DNA of 56,135 bases, taken from the NCBI GenBank assembly GCA_038045265.1, contig JBBSYL010000015.1:1-56135 (forward strand), written 5' to 3'. The translations under genes and the position numbers were made by a program. Below the pieces are notes generated by a model. That model made no database searches. It had not been told where the DNA came from and was given only the letters and a program-made list of their open reading frames with translations. This document shows, piece after piece, positions 1 through 8,485 of this stretch (position 1 is the stretch's first letter; the number at the start of each line of letters is the position of its first letter). This DNA comes from SICV01 sp038045265 (GTDB taxonomy: Archaea > Nanobdellota > Nanobdellia > Pacearchaeales > GW2011-AR1).

Positions 1-93
1 TTAAACTTGATTAGATTTGTCAGAGAAAACATATCACTTTAATTTGACAGTATCTCCTTTGCCTTGGCTTTATCCAAAGGCCATTTTAACCAT

Positions 94-753
94 CTATGTT
101 TTCATAAATGAGCTTTTAATCGTTCTTTCAGTTTTATCATCGTAAAGCATAGAAAGGTTAAGTATAGACAATAAGTAAGGATAAACCTCTTGTAATTTCC
201 CATTCACAAGTCCAAGTAGCAATTTCCTTCTTTCATCTACATTTCCAATCATTTTAACAAATAATTCTCCTGCAACTTTCCCATAACTGCTTCCATAATC
301 AGTAAACTTCATAGCTTCTTCCTCTCCTTCTGTCAGCGCTATATATTCAAGGGAAGCAAAGTCTGCTATTATTTCATCTCTTGACATATCTGAAGTAGGT
401 TTTCTTTTTAATCTTTGTTTAATTCTATCAAAATTAACAATAGCGTCTAAAAAATGTGCACTTTCATGATATACAATATATTCATCATCTCTTTTTTTAT
501 AACTTTCTGTATAATCAGAAATAAAAATTCTAAATTGACCTTTCTTTTTTGTTGTTGTCAAACCTCCACAGAACAACATAGGTCTTACAACTATCTGTCT
601 TACATATCCCGGATTTTCCTTCAAACCAAAAAAAGGATACATAGTATTTACAAACTCTCTGTGAAATTGAACATATTTTGCAGGATTGTAAACTTCTCTT
701 CCGTCTCTCTGTCCAATTTTCCTTTCCCACTCAAGCATTAATTCTTGTTGCAT
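94..753 (-). CDS. Putative zinc-metallopeptidase-like protein (HExxH)
   Basis: This 219-residue protein contains HESAH near residue 96, matching the HExxH zinc-binding and catalytic motif of zincin metallopeptidases. A downstream helix with IIADFASLEYIAL could supply the third ligand (inference). There is no signal peptide or membrane segment, so it is probably cytosolic. It starts 31 nt after the end of the upstream gene on the same strand and is likely the last gene of a four-gene operon transcribed leftward from about 1990. Past its stop, another frame encodes a short tail (about WPLDKAKAKEILSN) without a start, so a small C-terminal frameshift is possible. Family not recognised; the peptidase role rests on the motif alone. 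Confidence 0.6.
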   Translation of the reverse strand: MQQELMLEWERKIGQRDGREVYNPAKYVQFHREFVNTMYPFFGLKENPGYVRQIVVRPMLFCGGLTTTKKKGQFRIFISDYTESYKKRDDEYIVYHESAHFLDAIVNFDRIKQRLKRKPTSDMSRDEIIADFASLEYIALTEGEEEAMKFTDYGSSYGKVAGELFVKMIGNVDERRKLLLGLVNGKLQEVYPYLLSILNLSMLYDDKTERTIKSSFMKT

Positions 754-784
754 TTTAAAAATAAAATAAAATAAAAATGTGCTT

Positions 785-1405
785 TTAGTCTGCCTGTGCG
801 GGATGCGTTATATATTTGGTCTGTCCAAGAAGATAAAGCCCATCGCTTAAATTAAGAGGTACATGATCTGGAGCCACAAGTACGCCCCTAAAAAAGACAT
901 TTTCATCGTGCACAAAACCTAAACCTTTTCCTACATGTCTTGTTCCTAAGATAGTCATTTCTCCTTGTTTAACTTCCTTCTTTAATAAGCGCGCCAAATT
1001 TCTTTCTGCATTTTTCTCTCCAGAAAAACGAGATGCAAAAATGTCTCCCTGCCTTTTGTACATCACATCATTTTCAGTAGCCATCGCTAAAACACTATTA
1101 GGTACAAGTGTTCTATAAAATTCTTCTTCGTCTCCTGCAGAATCAATATATAATTGCGCAACTTTTACATCCATTTCAACCAAGAATGGCTCTTCATCTG
1201 TTCCTCCAAACCAACAGCTTCGTTCTGTTACCGAAGGGCGCACAATAAATTGCCTTCCTCCAGCCAAGGAAAAAAATTCAGTGTCTTTTCGTAATGGTAG
1301 TCCAATTTTTTTCTTCTCTCTCAAAGGATAAGTTACCCCTCTATCCCAATCCAAAACAGCTTCACCTGCTCTCCTTGGAACGTCTTTTAATTCAAATACG
1401 TACAT
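785..1405 (-). CDS. Hypothetical protein, operon member
   Basis: A soluble protein of about 206 residues that I do not recognise. I chose the ATG at 1405 because a strong Shine-Dalgarno sequence (AAAGGAGGTGAT) lies 8 nt upstream; a GTG three codons earlier would sit inside that site. Its start overlaps the end of the upstream gene (stop at 1392) by 14 nt, indicating translational coupling. No motif identifies a function. Its neighbours, including the HExxH protein, suggest one shared role. Confidence 0.65.
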   Translation of the reverse strand: MYVFELKDVPRRAGEAVLDWDRGVTYPLREKKKIGLPLRKDTEFFSLAGGRQFIVRPSVTERSCWFGGTDEEPFLVEMDVKVAQLYIDSAGDEEEFYRTLVPNSVLAMATENDVMYKRQGDIFASRFSGEKNAERNLARLLKKEVKQGEMTILGTRHVGKGLGFVHDENVFFRGVLVAPDHVPLNLSDGLYLLGQTKYITHPAQAD

Positions 1406-1835
1406 GTTTATCACCTCCTTTCACTTCAAAATATCTCCCAATTACTTTTCTAACTTTTCTAACAAATTTAGGATTAGAACTATAAGTTCTTTCCAATTCT
1501 GCTTCGCTATATCCTGGAATAGTTTGAAATCCAATACCCACACACGCCACTTTTCTTTTTTCATCAATTTCAACCCCTACCATAAATGGAACACTATGCA
1601 TGCTCCCACCATCGCAAACATTCCCATAAAATCTTTCAACACCCATAATCTCAGGTTTCTTTATTCTTTTCTTAGTAATCCTCCCTACTCCAACTCTATA
1701 TCCTATATCAAACCCATATTCAACTTCTCCAGGAAGATTGTTTCCAACAAAAGAAAACAAACGAGCCATTTCTTCTAAACTTAATTTTTTTGGAAAAATT
1801 AATCTCCCGAAATCTTTGCCTTCTTCACATCCCAT
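1392..1835 (-). CDS. Hypothetical protein, operon member
   Basis: A 147-residue soluble protein, rich in glycine-containing beta-like segments, with no membrane segment or recognised motif. Its ATG follows directly after the TAA of the small upstream gene (stop 1836-1838), and its 3' end holds the ribosome-binding site and start of the downstream gene. Tight packing on both sides makes a real gene likely. Function unknown. Confidence 0.6.
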   Translation of the reverse strand: MGCEEGKDFGRLIFPKKLSLEEMARLFSFVGNNLPGEVEYGFDIGYRVGVGRITKKRIKKPEIMGVERFYGNVCDGGSMHSVPFMVGVEIDEKRKVACVGIGFQTIPGYSEAELERTYSSNPKFVRKVRKVIGRYFEVKGGDKHVRI

Positions 1836-1988
1836 TTACCACTTTCCTCCATCTTCTTCAGCATAAGGGGCATGCACAAACAATTTATGCCCTCTAAGAA
1901 TTAGCTCCCTTATCAAACTGTTTGAATCATCACAATAAACTGGATCAACGAATGCAACCTTCACTCTCTTTATTTTTTTCATCTCCAT
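1836..1988 (-). CDS. Small hypothetical protein (50 aa), first gene of the operon
   Basis: A 50-residue reading frame beginning MEMKKIKRVKVAFVDPVY. Its stop abuts the ATG of the next gene, and it begins just downstream of the divergent promoter region at 1995-2085. The beta-strand-like start (KVAFVDPVYCDD) followed by a helix (SNSLIRELILRG) resembles the first half of a Rossmann-type fold, which is only suggestive. Support comes from operon position. Confidence 0.5.
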   Translation of the reverse strand: MEMKKIKRVKVAFVDPVYCDDSNSLIRELILRGHKLFVHAPYAEEDGGKW

Positions 1989-1998
1989 ACATATCCCT

Positions 1999-2080
1999 AG
2001 TGTTGTATTAGTGTTATACTTTACTTACATTTTTATGTCAATAGTGTTGTATATAACAATAAACATTAAATATTCAATAA
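1999..2080. promoter_or_regulatory. Divergent promoter with three helically phased AGTGTTRTAY repeats
   Basis: The sequence AGTGTTRTAY occurs at 1999-2008, 2010-2019 and 2043-2052. The spacings are 11 and 33 bp, so all copies face the same side of the helix. A TATA-like ATTAAATA at about 2063-2072 lies about 25 nt before the ATG at 2094. The arrangement looks like an operator array controlling the operon to the left and the HTH gene to the right, perhaps bound by the HTH protein itself (inference). Confidence 0.5.
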
Positions 2081-2093
2081 TCCCTTGAAATAT

Positions 2094-2933
2094 ATGGATG
2101 CATCAATAGTAAAAAAGATAGAAGAGTTTGTATATCAAAAGCCAAGGTCAATTCAAGAAATTGCCCAACATATAAATAAAAACTGGCGCACAGCAGATAG
2201 ATACGTTTTAGAAATAGAAAAAGAAACAGGAACATTATCTACAAGAGTTTTTAGAGGAGGCACAAGAGGAGCATTAAAAATTGTATATTGGGCATCAATG
2301 GAAAAAATATCTTCATCAGCATTTCAGGAACAATTAGAAGCAGAAATAATGCGTGCACGTTGGAAAGAAGATTTCTCAGCATTTGACATATTTCAATATG
2401 TCAATAATAAGCATAAAAAGGCGACTGTAGAAAGTGAGCAGAGTGAACAGAAAGTTGCGTTTCATAGAATAAAAGATATGCTTGAAAAGACAGAAAAGCA
2501 ATTGCTTATTTTTTCAGGAAATTTATCATTCATAAATTATAAGAATAAAAATGAAAGAATACTGGATATATTTGATAAACTTGTAAAAAAAGGAATATCA
2601 ATCAAAGTTATATGTAGAGTAGATATTTCAGGAAGAAAAAATGTGGAGGGTTTGCTTTCTCTCAATCATAAATATGGGAAAGAATTAGTTGAAATACACA
2701 ACAGGCATCATCCAATTAGGGCCACAATAGTCGATAAGAAGTTCTTTGACATAAAAGAGATAAAAGAACCCACAGGAGAAATAAGCGAGCTTGATAAAAA
2801 AATATTCATATTTTACAATATAACCGAAAAAGATTGGATTGATTGGTTGACTAAGATCTTCTGGAAACTCTTTTCTTCATCGATAGACTCAAAAACCAGG
2901 TTACAGGAGCTTGAAAAGATAAAACGTAGATAA
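2094..2933 (+). CDS. HTH transcriptional regulator with PLD/TrmB-like C-terminal domain
   Basis: An N-terminal winged-helix segment (residues about 1-60, with a PRSIQEIAQHINKNWRTADR helix pair) is followed by a linker. The C-terminal half (KQLLIFSGNLSF... GISIKVICRVDISG... HHPIRATIVDKKFF) resembles the phospholipase-D-like sensor domain of archaeal TrmB-type regulators. The catalytic HxK pair is not evident, so a sensing role is more likely than catalysis. The ATG at 2094 fits a leaderless start behind the TATA box; the TTG nine bases earlier is less likely. It faces the 94-1988 operon across the phased repeats and may regulate it. Confidence 0.65.
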   Translation: MDASIVKKIEEFVYQKPRSIQEIAQHINKNWRTADRYVLEIEKETGTLSTRVFRGGTRGALKIVYWASMEKISSSAFQEQLEAEIMRARWKEDFSAFDIFQYVNNKHKKATVESEQSEQKVAFHRIKDMLEKTEKQLLIFSGNLSFINYKNKNERILDIFDKLVKKGISIKVICRVDISGRKNVEGLLSLNHKYGKELVEIHNRHHPIRATIVDKKFFDIKEIKEPTGEISELDKKIFIFYNITEKDWIDWLTKIFWKLFSSSIDSKTRLQELEKIKRR

Positions 2934-2972
2934 AACAACAATACTTATAAGCGCCTATTATTAAATTAGATA

Positions 2973-3275
2973 ATGAATAACAGAGGTTTCATGGGGTATG
3001 TGATGATAGCAATAGTTGCTTTTCTTATCATAGGATCGGGATATTTTTATTTTCAATATTCTAAAGGCAGTGTCAGGTTAAGTGCAAAGGATGTTACTAT
3101 AGATATCACATATAACAAATCTGCAGAGAATAATCTCACAAATTCTTCAGGTCTTGCTTCAGGCGATTCAGATGAGGTAATAAATTTTGAAAAATCTTCG
3201 TATCAAAATACCAGTCCAAGCAATTCAGATCAGCTAGCACCCCCAGGACCCCCAGGTTTCACAGTATCACCATAA
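2973..3275 (+). CDS. Small single-pass membrane protein
   Basis: 100 residues. A short N-terminal basic segment is followed by one hydrophobic helix (GYVMIAIVAFLIIGSGYFYF, about residues 9-28), then a polar Ser/Asn/Pro-rich tail likely exposed outside. A TATA-like CTTATAAGC at about 2944 lies 25-30 nt before the ATG. Function not recognised. Anchored tails of this type are common in DPANN genomes. Confidence 0.55.
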   Translation: MNNRGFMGYVMIAIVAFLIIGSGYFYFQYSKGSVRLSAKDVTIDITYNKSAENNLTNSSGLASGDSDEVINFEKSSYQNTSPSNSDQLAPPGPPGFTVSP

Positions 3276-3306
3276 TTCTTTTATACCCTAATTTGCAGGA
3301 TAATTT

Positions 3307-3468
3307 ATGGATTACGAAAAAGAACTCTTGAAAAGAGCAATAGTTTCTGGGGCATCCCACGCCTTAAAATATAGAAGAGATAAGAAAGTTATGTCTGACG
3401 AAGAGGTTATACAAAGAGTTACAAGAGAAGCAAGTGAGATAATTGACAAAATTCAGGAAGAGGATTAA
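3307..3468 (+). CDS. Small hypothetical protein (53 aa)
   Basis: A charged, probably all-helical 53-residue protein (starting MDYEKELLKRAIVSGASHAL) with no membrane segment. A TATA-like TTTTATACC lies about 22 nt before the ATG, consistent with a leaderless mRNA. Codon use matches neighbouring genes. The fold may be a small helical bundle, and the function is unknown. Confidence 0.55.
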   Translation: MDYEKELLKRAIVSGASHALKYRRDKKVMSDEEVIQRVTREASEIIDKIQEED

Positions 3469-3518
3469 TTCTAATAAAACCAAACCTTTTTAACTAACAT
3501 TTTTTAGATAATGCCAAT

Positions 3519-3645
3519 GCGGGGGTGCCTGAGTGGTTAAAAGGGCAGGACTTAAGAGGTCGGTTGTTCGTTAGAACAATTTAAGTCAGGATTTAAGAAA
3601 TCCTGTGGCTTAGTGCCTACGTAGGTTCGAATCCTACCTCCCGCA
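3519..3645 (+). tRNA. tRNA-Leu(UAA) with 43-nt intron
   Basis: The acceptor stem GCGGGGG pairs with CTCCCGC, with discriminator A. The anticodon arm is CAGGA-CTTAAGA-TCCTG, giving anticodon UAA. The intron (3557-3599) sits after position 37, the canonical archaeal site. It holds an internal TTGTTC/GAACAA hairpin and a partial echo of the anticodon arm near its 3' end. The long variable arm (GGC..GCC) and the T arm GTAGG-TTCGAAT-CCTAC are intact. No CCA is encoded. Confidence 0.93.
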
Positions 3646-3744
3646 TTTTATTTAATAAGATTCGAACAGGTTTGAATACTTCAACTCGCAAGAGTTGAAG
3701 GATCTGCGGACTGGAAGTCTGCATGAGCCTACCTCCCGCATTTT
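3633..3744 (+). repeat. Duplicated tRNA-Leu 3' end flanking tRNA-like debris
   Basis: The 17-nt tRNA 3' end plus flank (CCTACCTCCCGCATTTT) at 3633-3649 recurs at 3728-3744. The segment between holds a 9-bp hairpin CTTCAACTC-GCAA-GAGTTGAAG and an anticodon-arm-like hairpin GCGGA-CTGGAAG-TCTGC (anticodon-like GGA on this strand, UCC on the other), but no complete cloverleaf. It could be a decayed tRNA or the scar of an insertion that used the tRNA 3' end. Confidence 0.6.
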
Positions 3745-3754
3745 TATCTAATCA

Positions 3755-6406
3755 TTATTTATCCCTAATCTTAACTTTCTTGCCTTTATTCTTAATCTTC
3801 GCTTTCCAAAGAAAATACCCTAGAACGCCGAGAACTATCAGAAGCACGATTGGAGAGCCATAAGTTCCTATATCTTTTATCGCTTCCCCAGTTATTGGCA
3901 AGCTGAATTTCCTATCGGTGCTATTACCTGAAGAGTTTTGATCTTCATTTTCATCATCGGAATTACTGCCGACAATCGCATTTCCAGTTATTCCGCTATT
4001 ACCTGAAGAGCTTCCACTTCCTGAATTTCCTGAGCCAGATCCCCCAGAACCAGAATTTCCAGATCCTCCGTTGTTAGAATTAGAACTGCTTGAACTTTTT
4101 ATCTTTACAGTTCTAATCCCTGACTCTTCGGAATTGCCAGCGACATCTGTGCAGTTTACTTGCCATTCGTAATCGCCCGTACTTGAAAATTCATAGCTGA
4201 AAATGTTTTCTTCAGGAGTTTTGTTAACTTCATTTTCAGTTTCTTTTACACTATCCTCAACTATAAGTTTACAACTAGAAATATTGTAATTATCACTTAC
4301 CTCATATGTAAAATTAACATCGCTGTCCTCTACAAATTCATCATTATCGTCTGGTTCTATTAAATCCACTTCAGGTTTTGTTAAATCGAGTTTAAAGCTG
4401 ATTTGATTACTTTTATTTGAATTTCCAGCAGTGTCATTAAAGTAAAAAGTAACATTATAACTATTTTCAGCTAATCCAGTATTTGTAGAGCTGAAGTCTC
4501 TATTGTTTGAACTGCTCATACTTATATTGCTTCCCCCATTGTTTAAGCTATACCATGCTTTTCCATTCTCGTTGAGGATTACTTCAAATATTCCAGAATT
4601 TGATATGCTTTCGTTTAATGGTTTGCTTATTGAAACACTAGGTTTAGTATTATCAAAAGTTAATGTATAGTTAATAGAATTGATTGTGTAGAAATTGGCG
4701 TCGTCAGTAAACAAACAAGTCCATGAATAACTGCCATCTGTTTGGAAATTATAACTGAAGGAGGTCTTATTAGAATTCCCAGAAACAGATTTAGTCTGAT
4801 TATATATCATAGAATTTGAACTCCATATAAATAATGTTGAATTAACTAGTTGAGTGCTTGAATTTCCAGAACACTCAAAATTGCCCGCAGAATTAGTAAA
4901 TAGATTATTTTTAGGAGAATCTAAGGAGACAAATATATCCCTTATAAACAAAGAATAATTTGTAGAGTAGCCCCTATTCTTATTTTCATCTTCTACAATG
5001 CAATTCCAGCTATAAGATTCTATAGGCATATCGCTCAAATTGACCTCAACTCTACTTTCATATCCAGAAACATCGAAAATAGTCGAGTTATACAATCCAG
5101 TCGAATTCCATATTTCTAAAGTTATATTTCTCAAAGAAATGTCTGTAGTATTACAGGAAAATGTATAATTCTTTTCAGAGCCAGTGCTTCCATTTGCAGG
5201 AGAAATTAAAGAAATGGAAGTAATTTCATTGTCCAAATAAATAGCTGCTTTTCTAACATCTATTCTTGAATAATATAAACTAGAATTTGCATCATAAATC
5301 AATTTTCCAGTATTATTAAACGCATTCTCTATTTCTTTAGGAGTTCTAGTTTGACCCATAGACTTTATCATTTCTTGTATTATAGCAAAAGCTCCAGCCA
5401 CATGTGGAGCAGCCATGCTTGTCCCAGAGCTGAAAGCATAACCAGAAGCCGACAAGTAACTTGAATTTATTGATTCTCCTGGAGCAAATAATTTAACCAA
5501 TGCATTTCTATTTGAAAAGCTGGATATAGCGTCGTTTTTGTTGCTACTTCCTACAACGCTTACATTTTGTATGCAGGCAGGATCTGCTATTGCAGTAAAA
5601 TCTCCATCATTCCCTGAAGCAGCAATAACTGAGATATTCGCCTTAAATGCACTGTCTACAGCACTTGTTAATTGAGAAGAAGAATCGCAATAATTAGTAT
5701 ATAATCCTGCCCCAAGACTCATACTTATCACAGAGATATTGTATATAGATGAATTTCCAATACACCATTCTATCGCAGAAGCTATGGCTGATGTCGGGCA
5801 AGAACCCGTTGCATTACATACTTTAAGCGCAACAATATTGGCACTAGGAGCAACTCCTCTCATGACAGAGTTGCCCGCAGCAATTCCAGCCACATGCGTC
5901 CCATGCCCATTTACATCTTCAGGATTGCTATCTCTAGTTAAACAAGAAGAGTCATCAGCACAAAAATCAAATCCCGAAATAACTTTGCATCCAGCTCCAA
6001 AACACCCTCCAAGACCTTGATGAGTATAACTTGCACCACTATCGATTATACATATTGTCTGACTTTCTCCAGTCAAATTTATCCCATCCAATTTAACACT
6101 ATGAATAGCGCTTGCATTAATTAAAGGCACAGAGTCTTGTAAAAATAAATTATAAAATGTCTCCCTCTCAATTTTTTCAACACCTTCGTTGCTTTCCAGT
6201 TCTTTCAAAGAACTTTCATCCAGATTTGCAACAATAAATTCTTCAGAAGAATACAAAATAGCTTCCTGCTCTAATCCTATATCTGCATTTTCCTTTAATT
6301 TTATAAAAACTCTTGAATCTTGCTCTTGTTCAATAGCGTTGACCGAGATAATAAACATAAATAAAATAAGAACAGCAAGTAGCATAACACTCAGACCTTT
6401 TCTCAT
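3755..6406 (-). CDS. Large cell-surface subtilisin-like serine protease (S8) with C-terminal anchor
   Basis: 883 residues. An N-terminal signal peptide (hydrophobic residues 7-24) is followed by a propeptide-like segment and a subtilase domain with catalytic Asp122 (IDSGA), His168 (NGHGTHVAG), oxyanion Asn266 (ASGNDG) and Ser330 (SGTSMAAPHVAG). Next comes a long region of Asn/Ser-rich Ig-like repeats with many potential N-glycosylation sites. A Gly/Ser linker, two TGNA/TGEA motifs and a C-terminal membrane helix with a basic tail (about 853-883) complete it. It is probably exported and anchored outside, cutting extracellular or host-surface proteins or maturing other surface proteins (inference). 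The TATA box is at about 6422-6434 on the minus strand. Confidence 0.9.
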   Translation of the reverse strand: MRKGLSVMLLAVLILFMFIISVNAIEQEQDSRVFIKLKENADIGLEQEAILYSSEEFIVANLDESSLKELESNEGVEKIERETFYNLFLQDSVPLINASAIHSVKLDGINLTGESQTICIIDSGASYTHQGLGGCFGAGCKVISGFDFCADDSSCLTRDSNPEDVNGHGTHVAGIAAGNSVMRGVAPSANIVALKVCNATGSCPTSAIASAIEWCIGNSSIYNISVISMSLGAGLYTNYCDSSSQLTSAVDSAFKANISVIAASGNDGDFTAIADPACIQNVSVVGSSNKNDAISSFSNRNALVKLFAPGESINSSYLSASGYAFSSGTSMAAPHVAGAFAIIQEMIKSMGQTRTPKEIENAFNNTGKLIYDANSSLYYSRIDVRKAAIYLDNEITSISLISPANGSTGSEKNYTFSCNTTDISLRNITLEIWNSTGLYNSTIFDVSGYESRVEVNLSDMPIESYSWNCIVEDENKNRGYSTNYSLFIRDIFVSLDSPKNNLFTNSAGNFECSGNSSTQLVNSTLFIWSSNSMIYNQTKSVSGNSNKTSFSYNFQTDGSYSWTCLFTDDANFYTINSINYTLTFDNTKPSVSISKPLNESISNSGIFEVILNENGKAWYSLNNGGSNISMSSSNNRDFSSTNTGLAENSYNVTFYFNDTAGNSNKSNQISFKLDLTKPEVDLIEPDDNDEFVEDSDVNFTYEVSDNYNISSCKLIVEDSVKETENEVNKTPEENIFSYEFSSTGDYEWQVNCTDVAGNSEESGIRTVKIKSSSSSNSNNGGSGNSGSGGSGSGNSGSGSSSGNSGITGNAIVGSNSDDENEDQNSSGNSTDRKFSLPITGEAIKDIGTYGSPIVLLIVLGVLGYFLWKAKIKNKGKKVKIRDK

Positions 6407-6529
6407 AAAGCTCTATAAAATGTATATATTTAAGGCTTTTTCCATCTTTTAATCTACTAAATAATAACTACTTTTAACTTGTAAAATCTGGATAGATATC
6501 TTTTAATACTCTAGATACATTAATTATCA

Positions 6530-6880
6530 ATGCCTGTAATAAGATTTCTTACTGTAGCATATGCATCTGCGATTCTTTCTTTATCTACATTAGCTTATGC
6601 CGGCGAACCTGTTAGAGAAATTAAACCTCTTGCGAAGAATAATGCTCCATCAAGTTACTCTCCTCGTCCTGCCACAACTTTAAAAGAGGTTACAGTAACC
6701 GCTCGTCCAATAGATGAATCTAAACTTAGGAAAATCGCAACGTCTCATAGTTCTTCTATACCTTGGACAAAAAGAGCATCATGTGAATTCGAACGTATGA
6801 CTCCAGAACATATGAGGATTAGTGGAGTAAGTGTTTTCCATGTAGATCCTAGAAGATTTTATCATAATTCTCAAAAATAA
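6530..6880 (+). CDS. Small exported protein
   Basis: 116 residues with a signal peptide (hydrophobic residues 4-21, then LAYAG cleavage-like site) and a basic, Pro/Ser-containing mature part without recognised domains. The segment TTLKEVTVTARP resembles the start of TonB-box or plug-like sequences in bacterial surface proteins, which may be chance. Its 3' end overlaps the convergent TatD gene by 32 nt. TTTTAATAC at about 6500 fits a TATA box. Confidence 0.5.
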   Translation: MPVIRFLTVAYASAILSLSTLAYAGEPVREIKPLAKNNAPSSYSPRPATTLKEVTVTARPIDESKLRKIATSHSSSIPWTKRASCEFERMTPEHMRISGVSVFHVDPRRFYHNSQK

Positions 6881-7595
6881 TATTTTTAACTTCCGCCAGT
6901 TTAATTTTCTTCACTTCAGCAATCTTTTCATAACTTACAATTACATTTACAGGCTCATTATTCTTTAATTTATCAGGATGTAAGTAAGGAGAGTCTGTCT
7001 CACAAAATAATTGGTTTATAGGCACAATTTTAGCATTGTCTTGAAACTGTTGACTACTTTTTACGCTTGTAGGTATAGTTAAATACCATTTATTTGCAAT
7101 AATTCTTTCAACAAGCTTTCTGTTTCCGCAAAAACAATGCATTATCACCTTCTTAGCATTCAACTTCTCAAGTAATTCAATACATTCTATTTCAGCTTTT
7201 CTAGAATGAACAATTATTGGCTTATTTAATTCAATTGATAATTCAATAAATTTAGAAAATATTTTTCTTTGTCTATCATGCTCTTTCAAATCTTCCTTAA
7301 AATCCATACCCACCTCCCCAATTGCAACGATCTTATCTCTATTTTCCCTTATAAATTCAATTTCTTCTTCAATCTCTTTATCATCTATTTTAAGCGCATC
7401 AATAGGATATAATCCAAGACAAGCTTTCACACTTTCGTGCTTCTCGCTTAGTTTTAGTGCTTCCCTATTTGTTTTAACATCAGTTCCTTGTGTCAATATT
7501 AATCCAACATCTTTTTTCTTTGCATTTTTCACCGCTTCTCCCGTATCCTTTACAGCTTCTAAATGGCAGTGTATGTCAATAAAACAGGGTTTCAT
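6849..7595 (-). CDS. tatD: TatD-family metal-dependent hydrolase / DNase
   Basis: A 248-residue TIM-barrel hydrolase. Motifs seen are the N-terminal metal-binding IDIHCHLE, the GEVGMDF strand, IIVHSRKA, VIMHCF and the C-terminal ETDSPYL, in TatD order and spacing. Family members act as 3'-5' exonucleases or other metal-dependent hydrolases in the cytosol. The start codon lies directly after the stop of the RelE-like toxin gene, so the three genes 8233-6849 are probably one transcript. Confidence 0.88.
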   Translation of the reverse strand: MKPCFIDIHCHLEAVKDTGEAVKNAKKKDVGLILTQGTDVKTNREALKLSEKHESVKACLGLYPIDALKIDDKEIEEEIEFIRENRDKIVAIGEVGMDFKEDLKEHDRQRKIFSKFIELSIELNKPIIVHSRKAEIECIELLEKLNAKKVIMHCFCGNRKLVERIIANKWYLTIPTSVKSSQQFQDNAKIVPINQLFCETDSPYLHPDKLKNNEPVNVIVSYEKIAEVKKIKLAEVKNIIFENYDKIF

Positions 7596-7934
7596 TTAAT
7601 TATAACTAAATCTCCTTTCATAATCTTTGTGGTCAAAGAATTCGATAATTGTAGCCATTAAAGATTTATCAGACATTGTAACTATTGAATAGACTAATCT
7701 CCATCCATTAGGTAGGGGACACCACCACAAGTTATGCAAATCATAATTAACAATATAATATTTAGGTATTAATTTCTTCTTAATTTGCTCACCACAGAAA
7801 GCATTTAACTTTAAGTTTTCTATTAATCTTTTTATTGATTTTTTAAGCCACCCTTCTTCCTGTAGTTCATTAAATTCATCTTCAACATCATCAGATATAA
7901 AATTAACCTCTTTAGCTGGAATTATAATACTCAT
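7596..7934 (-). CDS. RelE/ParE-superfamily toxin
   Basis: 112 residues ending in a pattern typical of RelE/StbE-type mRNA interferases: a basic helical N-terminal half, then strands GWRLVYSIV and LMATIIEFFDHKDYERRF. Its predicted partner is encoded 5 nt upstream. RelE toxins cleave mRNA on the ribosome; catalytic residues are poorly conserved in the family and cannot be assigned here. Confidence 0.7.
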   Translation of the reverse strand: MSIIIPAKEVNFISDDVEDEFNELQEEGWLKKSIKRLIENLKLNAFCGEQIKKKLIPKYYIVNYDLHNLWWCPLPNGWRLVYSIVTMSDKSLMATIIEFFDHKDYERRFSYN

Positions 7935-7939
7935 TAATA

Positions 7940-8233
7940 CTAATATTTTCTTCTATTTTTTAATTTTTCCGCAAGTTCAGGGTTATACAAATAAACAATA
8001 ACACTATATTTGTCAAATCCTATATGATTCATCTCCCACAAATATTTCAATATAGCATTAAAAGTTCCCCACATAACCTTTTTAGGTAAATTATCAAATA
8101 ACTGCGTCTTTGTATATTCCCCGCTGTTATCTTTTATAAATTTTTCAACCATTTGTATAGTTTCAAGTCTAGGACTCCTACTAATTATATTCTCCATATT
8201 AAACTTCGGTTTCACGAATTGATTTTCTTCCAT
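7940..8233 (-). CDS. Predicted antitoxin, winged-helix-like
   Basis: 97 residues that resemble a helix-turn-helix or winged-helix fold (EYTKTQLFDNLPKKVMWGTFNAILKYLWEMNHIGFDKYSVIVYLYN). It precedes the RelE-like toxin by 5 nt, the usual antitoxin-first order. A palindrome next to its TATA box suggests autoregulation. The assignment rests mainly on context. Confidence 0.6.
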   Translation of the reverse strand: MEENQFVKPKFNMENIISRSPRLETIQMVEKFIKDNSGEYTKTQLFDNLPKKVMWGTFNAILKYLWEMNHIGFDKYSVIVYLYNPELAEKLKNRRKY

Positions 8234-8263
8234 TTTTACATTAATGCTATCATCTGATTATAT

Positions 8264-8286
8264 TATCAATTGATACTATTTAAATG
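8264..8286 (-). promoter_or_regulatory. TATA box and palindromic operator of the RelE-type module
   Basis: A perfect 12-bp palindrome TATCAATTGATA (8264-8275) lies just downstream, in the minus-strand direction, of the TATA-like CATTTAAATAG (8276-8286). Occupancy there would block the transcription start, consistent with autorepression by the antitoxin (inference). Confidence 0.5.
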
Positions 8287-8314
8287 TTTCTTTATATTAT
8301 TTTTATAAATCTTG

Positions 8315-8322
8315 CTATTTGG
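8315..8322 (+). repeat. Left 8-bp target-site duplication (CTATTTGG)
   Basis: CTATTTGG here and at 11810-11817 flank the transposon exactly outside its inverted ends. Eight base pairs is the usual duplication for IS6-family elements. Confidence 0.85.
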
Positions 8323-8485
8323 CTCTCTGTCGTATCTACAGGTCACAGATTATAAGTCGAATGCAGGTGATAAACAAACTTGATTATCTATAAATAATCT
8401 AAGATTTCTACATTGTAATATTAAACAGAGTTAAAGTTAATTTAATTAACTAACACGAAATCTATAATTTCATTAAATATTTTTT

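Noticed and set aside
1..93. A gene at the extreme left end
   Set aside because: Only a short start-less frame is visible on the minus strand. Nothing can be supported beyond a possible frameshifted tail of the neighbouring gene.
3649..3727. A functional second tRNA (Ser-GGA or Gly-UCC) after tRNA-Leu
   Set aside because: An anticodon-like hairpin exists on each strand, but D arm, T stem and acceptor pairing cannot be completed, so I call it debris.
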